Below, piece by piece: positions 1 through 11,200 of a stretch of DNA of 64,000 bases. The stretch comes from Channallabes apus (Eukaryota > Chordata > Actinopteri > Siluriformes > Clariidae). The position numbers and the translations under genes were made by a program. The stretch spans positions 22,789,142-22,853,141 of the forward strand of contig CM060121.1 in assembly GCA_030522415.1 (NCBI GenBank), given 5' to 3'. Within the stretch, counting starts at the first letter, position 1, and every line of letters begins with the position of its first letter. The notes under the pieces were generated by a model. It ran no database searches and had not been told where the DNA came from. It worked only from the letters and a program-made list of their open reading frames with translations.

Positions 1-80
1 CTAAATTTCCGTTATCTCTTCCAGAATTAATTATGCTCCCAATCCAAGTTTTAACAGGTTTACTTTAATTTGGAGTTAGT

Positions 81-430
81 CCCCCTTTGCAGCTAGAATT
101 CGTGCCCTTTAATTCAGTAGATCATTCATGTGGTCATGCACTGATGTTTGACGAGAAGGCCTGGCTTGCAATCTTCGTTCCATTTCATCATAAGGTGCTC
201 GATGGGGTTGAGGTCAGGGCTCTATGTGGGCCAGTCAATTTCTTCCACAGCAAACTCATCAAACCATTGTTTGTGCACTGGGCACAGTCGTGTTTGAATA
301 TAAAAGACCTTAACCAAACTGTTTACACAAAGTTTGAAGCATAGCATTGTCTAAGATGTAATGGTATGCAGAAGCATTAAGATGGCATTTCACTGGAGAT
401 AATGGACTTGATTGAAACATCTAAATTCAA
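81..430 (-). pseudogene. Tc1/mariner transposase C-terminal remnant
   Basis: Read on the minus strand, this segment keeps the pattern of the last third of a Tc1-like transposase: an aspartate region, then a tract corresponding to the [19 protein letters not shown] block that holds the catalytic glutamate, then the C-terminal helix. No open frame survives across it, and no terminal inverted repeats flank it. A second, better preserved fragment of what looks like the same family lies at 15024-15490. It is a fossil with no expected activity. The assignment rests on pattern recognition of the coding strand, not on alignment. Confidence 0.6.
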
Positions 431-2258
431 TAATGAACAGGTTTGGTTAAATACCTTTATAATATGACTGGTTTAGAAAATTGTGTAATATCACTTTAAA
501 ACTCCAGGAATTCCTAACCTGCTGGAACAAACATATAATGTCATTCAGCCACCAGCAGATGCTGACAGTTAACCACAGTTCCATGAACAGCTTTAAATAA
601 CTGCCATCGCTGTTACACCTTGGCTGTTACAGTCCAGCCGGGTATTGACATGAAATACATATACATGGGTATTTAAAAAAAAAAAATTCTCCTTTATTTC
701 AAAATGAAACTTATTGCCAAGGATATCAGAGCAACAGACAGCAATATAACTCTAACCATAAAGCAAGAAGCCTTAAAAAATATTACTGGGAAGGTTACAA
801 TCTGATATCAAAAAAGTGATATCGGTGAACACTCTTAAAGCCAAAAACTTGCTTTTATCTGTTTACAATGTTAGTACTAAAAACTGAGTTTCTGAAAATT
901 TTCACCCTAGAAGGAGTCTGCTTTCAGCTACCTAAAAAGCAAGTTGTATGTGGATGAAAGGACAGAATACATAGAATAATGCTTGTTTAACAAAAATACC
1001 TGATTACATGTCGATTAAGAAGTAAGACAAAGTTTTTAAATCTGAAGATTCGCCACTTTAAATTAATCAAAATACTGCACTGCACCACAGATTATGGAGT
1101 ATATCTAGCATTACACTATGGACCACAAGAAAAAATAGACTGCTCAGTTGAGATGCTAAACAATTTTGCAGAACCTATGTAGACGTCTACACCCATCTGA
1201 CTTTCACCTTAATGCTTAGATGAAACATTTTTTATCCCTGTGGGAGCTCTTCCATCTATTTGACTCCACTTCATATATAGCTCAGGAGGGCATTTGATTG
1301 GTTACATAAATGAAAAATGTATATTATGTAATCATAAGCTAAGACCTTTGCAGCTGTGATATCTGCAAACAATTGAACTGGAGATTTTTGAACAAAGTCT
1401 CAGATACCTAGAATGCTCCTTCATGGGAAGACCATCAGCTGAGAGAATCTTTTGAAATAATTCCTTACTCTACACTTTGGGAAAATTTTGGAAATCTTTG
1501 CCACGATGCATTGAAATTTCTTTCATGATTCCCAACTACATACTATTAAGTTTTATTTTGGGTATTACATCTAAATTTGCCAACCGTAGAGGTTTGCTGA
1601 TATTATCACATCCACATGTGGGTTTTTGCCATACCATTGCCACAGACTGTGTGAGATTGTATAGAATTTCTTTCTGTGCTGTAACTGTTCACGATTTCAC
1701 TTTCCTTTAACAAAGAAACCCATCCCTGATTTGCCATTGTTTGCTAACATCGGAGTGGAAGTGTTTTGCAGCCACCCTGAGCTCCACCCCATTTAAGATA
1801 TTTGGGAAGAATTTGAATACCAACTGCTCCACCTTACTGATGCTCTTGTTGCTGAATGAGCAAATACTGTTCAAAAATCTAGTGAAAAGAGTGATCTATG
1901 CCAGAAGAGTGCAGGTTATTATAATGGCAAAGATCTGGAACATGATGTTGGAAAAAGAACAAATGAGTGTCAAAATAATTACATTGTCAAAGTTTAATAA
2001 ATTATATTATTGTACATTATTAGATCATGCTTGCTTGTTCTGTTACACAAAGCTCCATGTTGTGCGTTTTCTTAAAGCTATATGAATTATTCATGTAAAG
2101 TGACTGTGTAACTACCATAACACCTGAATAAAGAGGAAAACAAGATTCAACAAATTTTGGTGATATATCAGTCATCATTGTGTAAGACACTGTCAAAAAT
2201 ACAGTAATATTAGCTTACCCCTTTTGTTTTGTCTGTATGTTTGATTTGACTGACATCA
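431..2258. other. AT-rich non-coding flank 3' of the protease gene
   Basis: AT-rich sequence with only short chance frames (for example 1477-1710 and 1741-2085), no recognisable domains and no clear inverted repeats. Part of it must be the 3' UTR of the minus-strand protease gene whose stop codon is at 2261-2259. I do not see a canonical AATAAA in the first few hundred bases after the stop; an ATTAAA variant sits near 1992-1997 on the minus strand. The mRNA end is therefore not placed. Confidence 0.4.
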
Positions 2259-5200
2259 CTAAAAGCTGTTGAGAGAGAAGAGGAATGGAATAATGAGGAA
2301 AGAAAGTAACAGACAGAAGAGGTTGGGGGAGCTCTGATTGCCATTTGAGACTGTAACGAATCCTGTTTGATTGCTGCCACTCGAGCTGTCTATCCAGCCT
2401 TGGTACTGAGACACTCTGGTGTACACACCAGGGAAATTAGGTTGTGCACAGCCATAGCCAAAGCTCACGATCCCAGCCTGAACCCAGATTCCGCTGACCA
2501 TGATCACCAATGGACCTCCAGAATCACCCTGCATAAACAACAAGCTTTTAGCTTACGTGTGCTTTTTTAAAATTTTCTATGACACTGTGCTGTAAGCAGT
2601 AGGATTATGACAGGTGTTAAGTTTCTTACCTGACACGAGTCTTTCCCTCCCTGAGATAAGCCAGCACATATCATATTGTTTGTGATAGAAGTAGGGCTGT
2701 AACTGTTTGCGCAGTCACTGTTACTGACAATCGGCACCTCCACCTCCTGCAGGGTTTGAGGAGATGGCAGATTCACTGTGAAGATCCAAGATGAACTTTA
2801 GATTAACATGCTTTCATGGAAATGTGAAATGGTTTTCAAATTTACAAACATTCCTAAGAAAAAAAAAAGTTTGGTCAGACCAGCTACACCCACCGAAACA
2901 TAAAACAAGTTGAGTAAGATTTTTTTTTTGCTGTGTTATTTCCGTAAGCTTATCTATGATGTTGCATTAGTTGCAGAAGTTTAAAAACTCTGAATATACC
3001 AGCACATGGGGTAAGCATATTTTATATTCCAAAACAAGGAGTGGTTCTATTCAAATTATATTCGTCACATCACAGTACTGTATGACATTCAGTAAATGCT
3101 TTTATGACTGTCTGTTACCTAAAATGAAAAGAAAGAACAGACTAGAATAGAAACATTTCAATACAAAGAAGAAAAAATGCACAAGAGAATACAAATAAAC
3201 TAAAATCTTTCAAAGAGCATAGAGTTCTACTAAAGAGTTTCCAATTGAAAAATTATAAAAATGTGACATTTAGGTTGGACTATACACAATTACAAAAATG
3301 TATATTAAAACAGTAAATTATAAATTGCATAAAAATAAAGATGGGTAAAAATCGGTGTCTGGCTATGACAGCAGAAATATGTTGTCCCTCATGAGCACCA
3401 AAATCTTTCTTGTTTTCACACAAGATATTATTGGAATAATTTTATACAAGAGTGTTTGAATGGAACTGGTGTGTGTGAAGAATGTCTCGTAGATTAAAGC
3501 ATAAAGTTTAATGACATTTATGGAAGACTTCTAGCACAGTATGGTGATGAAATGTAAAACAAACCACAAAAAAAGCCCATTTTAGTTATTCCCACAACAA
3601 CTAAAATGTTTCGTTTCATCTACGAAGCTTAGTAGATGAAACTTCGAAAACCAGTGGATAACTGATAAACTGATAAACTGTACTGATAAAGTGTACACGC
3701 AAGCATTTACAAATACCAGTTGCACATTACAGAAACTATGCTGGGAGATATCACCGTAGTCCTGATGTCACTGCAAGACATTTTCGTGTTTGGGAAAGGA
3801 ATTCTGGCTCTATTGTACAAAGAAAACTTTCTACTTTGATGGTATCTTAGAACTACTGAAACCCTGGTTCTTCAAGTATCAGAAGATTATACAGAGAAGT
3901 AAAGGTAGTTTTTATGTTCATAACAGTATTCTGTTTTCTGCACAATCAATTGTCCTGATTTGACTTGTCCTGATTTGTGGTTCATAATTATTTTTCCCCC
4001 CAAAACAACTTAATACATTGAATTAAAGTACTCAAATATGCAATCCATTGCATGTAGCATATTTACCGTTTGTACCAATTCTACCAAATCCTGTGACCCA
4101 GACATTAGTGTCAGCAGGAAGAAAACTGTTGCTTGCTGTAAGGCAGACCGGCACAACATAAGAGCTGAAAGTCACCGGAGAGTCAAGCTCGACTAGTGCA
4201 ATATCATTGTCATTTGAGACAGAGTCATACGCTGAGTTGATAATAATGTTACTAGTGGTTGCTGTCTGCATATTAGAGTTATAGCCCTCCAGACTTGCCA
4301 ATCCCAGAAAGATTGTGATATCAGGTGCAGTAATGCTGAAAATGAAAAGAAGATTATTTATTTATTTATTTATTCCTTCCTTTCCCTTATTTTTATGCTT
4401 TATATTTACAACAGTAGACAGTAATAACTTGCTTACAGTAAACTGTGGGACACTGTATGTATTGTACACAATGAAAATGCAAATATCCACATTATCATTG
4501 TGTGGTTATTTTAGACTTTCTCAATAAATTCTTTACCTTTGGAAACAGTGAGCAGCCGATAAGACCCAGTTCTCATTGATCAGGCTTCCACCACAGAAAT
4601 GGCTTCCTCCTGTCTGAAAGCTGACCTGCCATGGCCAGGACCCGGCAGCAGCATCTTCACCTCCGACAATCTTGGTGTTCAGTGGAGCCCGGCCACACAC
4701 TGAAAAAAAAGAGGGAGGTCACAAATGCACACATTCTTATTCAAATTGGAACTTTACTGCGCAGTATGAGGAACAGCCATTATTACATTACACGCTAGAT
4801 ACTGAATTGTAAAATTTTATTTTGAATTAATTTTCTGCCCACTGATATTAGTGTTCTCTCATCTTGTCAGGTTTTTTAAAGCATTATCCTGGATTATTCC
4901 TGAAATTAGAGACCACAGAGTAACTACACAGGCTCTATACACTGAAAAAAATGAAATTGGCTACCTGAAATTGGTTACATGTATTAAAATGTAATATGTG
5001 TTTTGTACTTAATAATTTCATGTTTCCAAGATTAACATGGATAAATTATGTTGTATTTGCATGAAATTCAACAACTTAACATGTATTAGGTTCAATCATG
5101 TTGAGATAAAACAAAGAGATCTTGTCACTATGAAGACCGGAAATATCGTTAGAAGACATCGCGAGAAGAGAACAATTTGTTGAGAAGACAAACGTTTGGC

Positions 5201-8200
5201 GGGCGTGTGGAAAAGGTAAGCAGAAATTAATTCCCATTTTTCTAAATAGAAACGAAATACTGAACATAAATGTCACCTGCTGTTTAGTGATGTTTAGTCA
5301 CGTTATTTTGGTTTAAGCTATTTCTTGTATTTTTAATCACACTTAAAATATTGACGGTTATATGCGCGTGCTTAATCTGCGGATCGGTTCTGGTTTCAGT
5401 GTTTTCTCATGAGTATATAAATAAATGAGACTTGAGATTTGAGGTGTGAAGCGAGAGGAGCAAAGTATAAATATGTCAGGGGTGGAGGTGGAGACGAAAA
5501 GAACCCAATAGCAGACACAAACTCACTTCAAGGGATTATATTTGAGGTTAGGGGTTAAGTACATAGGGGCTGGGGAAAACGTAGTGTGTGTATGCTTGTG
5601 TGTGTGAATTGGCACGCAGCAGCGGGGGGCGCGCGCGTGTGTGTGTGAGAGAGGGAGAGAGTAAGCGCGCAGCAGCGCGGGCTGCGCGTGTATGTGTGTG
5701 CGTGTGTGCGTGTGTATGTGTGGCTGTGAGAGAGTCAACGCACAGCAGCGCAGGGTGCACGTGTATGTGTGCGCGCACCAATAATGCTTGGAATGTCTGT
5801 GACGTGACCGGGGACAGGGCGATGACGTCGGGAATCCTCTGTGAACCCGGAAGTGGAACGCACAGATTTTTTTCCGTCTCAGCGAGGAGTGCGGGTTGTG
5901 CGACTGAATTTCCGCGATGGTTTAGTCGTGCTGGTTTGCTCCGTGAACAGAGAAGGGCAGAGGGCTTCAGTTCGCTTCCCTGAAGAATAGGAGCGTACCA
6001 GTGGAGCCGGGATGGCGTCACTAGCTGTGGAGCGAGGGGAGAGAATCAGCGTCGTTTACCAGGTAAGGGTCGATAACCAAAGGTCCATCCATGAGAACAA
6101 ACAAATCCAAAGGGGCGGGTACGAAAGCCAGGTTCCTAACACAGGCAGGGTCAAACACGAGGATCAGTCCGAGAACAGGCGAGGTAATCAAGGGAAAAGA
6201 GGAGAAGCGAAATCCAAAGGGCAGCGAGCTCGGCAACTGGTCAAAGTCCAGAGAGAAATAACCAAGGGAAAACGAGATGCACACGAGCGAGACACTGCGG
6301 CACAGACTGGTGCACTCTGCATGCTTTTAAGGTCTAGGGATGATGTTCTAATCGGATACAGGTGTGTCGTGATTGAACGCTGGGTGTGCTGAAAACTCTG
6401 GAATGGAGTTAGGATTGTGACTCCCCCCCCCCTCCTACAGATGTCACCTGTCGTTCTGGCCGGTGCGTTGGGGTGTCGATGATGGAAGTCATCAATAAGG
6501 GATCGATCCAAGATGAATCTAGAAGGAATCCAGCTTCTCTCCTCGGGGCCATAGCCCTCCCAATCCACCAGGTACTGGAGACCTCTGCCTCGTCGTCTGG
6601 CTTGAAGGCCTCATCACCATCGACAAGTCGGGGGGGAGGAGCTGGGCGGGTGGGTGTATTCAGTGGGCATGAGGCCAGGGGCCTTATCTGAGATACATGG
6701 AAAGAAAGGTGTATCCGGCGCATGGTGGAAGGCAGATGAAGTCTGACAGTGCAGGGGTTGATGATTCTGGTGATGATGAATGGGCCAATGAATCTGGGAG
6801 ACAGTTTGTGTGAGGTTGTTTTGAGGGGAATGTAGTGCGACGATAACATCACTCTTTGACCCAAACGGTATAACGGAGCCCTGGAGCGACGTCGGTCAGC
6901 TTGCTGTTTGAAGGTCGAAACGGTTCGGCGGATCCTTGCTCTTGCCTTCAACCATGTTCTTCGGCACCGCCGAATGAAGGCTTGAGCCGAGGGAACCTCC
7001 ACTTCTGCCTCTTGAGAAGGAAACAACGGAGGTTGATACCCAAGGCAGCATTGAAAAGGGGAGAAGCCCGTGGCTGATGTAGGTAGGGAGTTGTGGGCAT
7101 ATTCGATCCATGGTAGAAGCCGACTCCAGAAATGGGGATCCTTAGATGTCATGCACCGAATAGCCGTTTCTAGGTCCTGATTGGCTCGCTCCGCCTGGCC
7201 ATTCGTCTGTGGGTGATAACCGGAGGGTAAGCTAGGGGTGGCGCCAATTAGCTTACAGAAGGCGGACCAAAACCGGGCAGTGAATTGGTGTCCTCGATCT
7301 GATGTGATGTCTGTTGGAAGTCCATGAAGCCAGAACACATGCATGATTAAAAGTTCAGCAGTTTCTTTCGCTGTGGGGAGTCCAGATAGTGGGATGAAGT
7401 GGGCGGCCTTGGAAAAATGGTCGACCACCGTGAGCACACGTGTTACCTTCAGAGTCGGGGAGTCCTGTTACAAAGTCAAGGGCGATATGGGACCAGGGCC
7501 TGTGAGGAATCGGGAAAGGTCTGAGGAAGCCGGCGGGTGGCTTGTTACTAGCCCTGCTCCTGACGAAGTGTCGCAGGCCTTAATGAAGTGACGAATGTCT
7601 TTTCTCATAGTGGGCCACCAAAACCGTTGTTGAACCAGTGCCACAGTCCGTGCTGCACCGGGATGGCAGGCCAGTTGAGAGCTATGTCCCCATTCCAGAA
7701 CGTGGGGTCGTACTGCCGCCGGAACGAAGAGTCTGCCCTATGGGGTCTCTGAGGGGCCCGGCTGCTGATGGAGTGCATTCCTGACCCGTGATTCGACGTC
7801 TAGTAGCACGGCACCCACAAGGCATTGAGGAGGTAAGATGGTGGCTTCAGGCATCGGGTCATGGGCTGGGGAGAACTGACGAGAGTGAGCATCTGGTTTT
7901 GTGTTCTTAGGCCCCGGGTGGTAAGACAGGAAGAAATTGAAACGGGAGAAGAACATGGACCACCTAGCTGGACGGGAGTTTAGGCGTATGGCTGTCCGGA
8001 GATATTCCAAGTTCTTATGATCCGTCCAGACCAGGATGGGGATTTCGGTGCCGTCGAGCCAATGCCTCCACTCCTCCAGGGCGAGTTTGACTGCTAGTAG
8101 CTCCCGATCGCCAATTCCGTAGTTTCTCTCCGTAGGAGAAAGCCTGTGGGAGAGAAAACAGCACGGGTGCAGTTTGTTATCTTTGGGCGACTGCTGTGAT

Positions 8201-11200
8201 AGGACCGCCCCAGCGCCTGAGTCGGAGGCGTCCACTTCGACCACGAACTGAAGGGAAGGGTCCGGCTGAAGTAGAACAGGGGCTGAGGTGAATCACCTCT
8301 TCAAATCTAGGAAAGCCCTGGCCGCTTGCTCCGACCAAATGAATGGGGTTTTGGCTGAAGTCAGGGAGATGAGTGCGGCAGCCACTGTACTATAGTCCCG
8401 GACAAATCGCCTATAAGTTGGCAAACCCCAAAAAATGCTGAAGCTCTTTCCGTGTTGTTGGAGCAGGCCAGTCGGTCACCGCCTTCAGTTTTGCGTGGTC
8501 CATCTGAATCCTAGATGGAGCGACAATGAAACTCAGGAAGGAAACTGTGCTACTGTGGAACTCGCACTTCTCCGCCTTGACAAACAGTTGATTCTCGAGC
8601 AGCCTCTGGAGTACCTGGCGGACGTGCATTTTGTGTTCCTCCAAGGAGCGCGAGAAGATGAGAATGTCATCTAGGTAAACGAAAGTGAAGATATTGATGA
8701 AATCCCTAAGGACATCATTAACTAGGGCTTGGAACACAGCTGGAGCGTTAGCCAAACCAAACGGCATGACCAGGTATTCATAATGCCCTGACGGGGTGTT
8801 GAAGGTGGTCTTCCACTCGTCCCCTTCTCTAATTCTGACCAGGTGGTAGGTGCTGCGAAGGTCCAGTTTCGTAAAGAGTTGGGCCCCCTGCAGGAGGTCA
8901 AAGGCGGTGGACATCAAGGGCAGTGGATACCGGTTCTTGATGGTAATATCATTCAGTCCTCTTCAATCAATACATGGGCGTAGGGTCCCATCTTTTTTGG
9001 CCACGAAGAAAAAGCGAGAACCAGCAGGTGATGAGGATGGTCTAATGATGCCGGCGGCTAGAGCCTCAGAAATATATTGGTCCATGGAGTTCCTCTCGTT
9101 CTGTGAAAGCGAGAAGAGACGGCCCCGAGGTGGCGCCGTGCCAAGCAGGAGGTTGATAGCGCAGTCATAGGGACGATGAGGAGGAAGAGAGATGGCACGG
9201 GACCTGCTGAAAACGGTCTTGAGATCAATGTACCCAGGTGGAACCTTTGAGAGATCAGGGATCTCCTCAGGGGCGCCTGGGGCTACGGTGGGGCAGAGAG
9301 CAGATTTCAGGCAAGAGGCCAGGCAGAGAGGACTCCATTCGAGGATTGTATTGTTTCTCCAGTCTACGTGGGGGTTGTGGCGAACCAGCCATGGACATCC
9401 GAGCACCAGCTGGCACTGAGCCTTATCCATGACCAGGAGAGAGATTTCTTCAGGGTGGTTCCCAGAGGCCCTTCGGTTAACCGGCACAGTGCGACGGGTG
9501 ATCGGAGTAGTGTTCCATCGAGGACATGGACGGACAGTGGCGCGTTAAGGAGAAGAGTAGGGATACGTAATTCCCTGACCTTCGTGGCACAGATAATGTT
9601 CTGGTCAGAGCCGGAGTCGATGAGGGCATGAGCTACGTGGGGCTGATTGTCTAAGAAGAGTGTGACGGGAAGAACTGGACGGCCTCTAGGCAACTGCTCT
9701 TGGGTGTGCTCCTGGCCACAATAGAGGCACGCCCCTGCCTGGATCCGGCGTTGCCGCTCCTCTGGTGAAATCCGGGTTCGCCCAACCTGCATGGGCTCGG
9801 CCGGGACAGCAAGTGGCATGGGAGAGGTTGCTGCCCTGAGCCGGGGCTGGGAAGGGGGACGATACTTCCATCTGAGTCGTGAATCCACCCGGCCTGCGAA
9901 GTCCATCAGGTCATTCAATTCTTCAGGGATCTGCTGGGAAGGCAGCTGGTCCTTGACCGGCTCAGAGAGCCCATTCAGGAAGGTGTCATAGAGTGCCTGA
10001 GTATCCCACTGAGCAGCGGCCGCCAGGGTCCGGAACTCAATGGCGTAGTCATAAGCAGATCGGGGACCCTGACGAAGCTCCAGTAGCTGTCTGGCGGCCT
10101 CCCTTCCTACGTGGGAGCGGTCGAATACTCTCTTCATCTCCTCAGTGAAGGCGCTGAAGGTGATGCAGCAAGGATCGCCAGCGTCCCAGACGGCCGTTCC
10201 CCGCTCACGGGCTCTTTCCGTAATGAGGGTGATGATGTATACCATCTTGGATCGTTCAGTAGGAAAGGCAGAGGGCTGGAGTTCAAGCAGCAAGGAACAC
10301 TGCGACAAGAATGAGCGGCAGGTGCCCGGGTCTCCATTGTAGGGTTGAGGATTGGGTAAGCGAGGCTCGTGCTGAGCTCGAGTTGTAAGCGTGGACGGGA
10401 GGACGAAGAATGCTTGCTGAAACTGGGTTGACAGCTGGGATAGACTCTGAGATATCTGTTGGAGGCTTTGCTGTTGATAAAGAGCTGATAGAGCTGATAA
10501 GAGCGCCTTGTTGGGCGACAGTCTGGCGAATCCTGGCCTCGGACCGATTGCTAGCCCGTAGTTGGGATTTGGTGCTAAGGCCCGGCCGGGGTCAAAAGGT
10601 GTCTACTGGGTCTACCAAGGCCGCAGTGTACTGTCAGGGGTGGAGGTGGAGACGGAAAGAACCCAATAGCAGACACAAACTCACTTCAAGGGATTTTATT
10701 TGAGGCTAGGGGTTAAGTACATAGGGGCTGGGGAAAACGTAGTGTGTGTATGCATGTGTGTGTGTGAATTGGCGCGTAGCAGCGGGGGGGCGCGCGTGTG
10801 TGTCTGTGTGTGTGTGAGAGAGGGAGAGAGTAAGCGCGCAGCAGCGCGGGGTGCACGTGTATGTGTGTGCGCACCAGAATGCACAGATTTTTTTCTGTCT
10901 CAGCGAGGGGCGCGGGTTGCGCGACTGAATTTCCGCGATGGTTTAGTGGTGCTGGTTTGCTCTGCGAACAGAGAAGGGCAGAGGGCTTCAGTTCGCTTCC
11001 CTGAAGAATAGGAGCGTACCAGTGGAGCCAGTATGGCGTCACTAGCTGTGGAGCGAGGGGAGAGAATCAGCGTCGTTTACCAGGTAAGGGTCGATAACCA
11101 AAGGTCCATCCATGAGAACAAACAAATCCAAAGGGGCGGGTACGAAAACCAGGTTCCTAACACAGGCAGGGTCAAACACAAGGATCAGTCCGAGAACAGG

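Noticed and set aside
5523..6021. Open frames on both strands in the TG/CG-rich part of Gypsy-1 LTR
   Set aside because: They translate low-complexity (His-Thr, Arg-Cys-Val) sequence, differ between the two LTRs, and come from a dinucleotide-rich regulatory repeat.
6012..6392. 126-codon plus-strand ORF, repeated at 11033-11413
   Set aside because: It lies wholly within the Gypsy-1 LTRs, antisense to the element, and recurs only because LTRs are direct repeats. No domain is seen.
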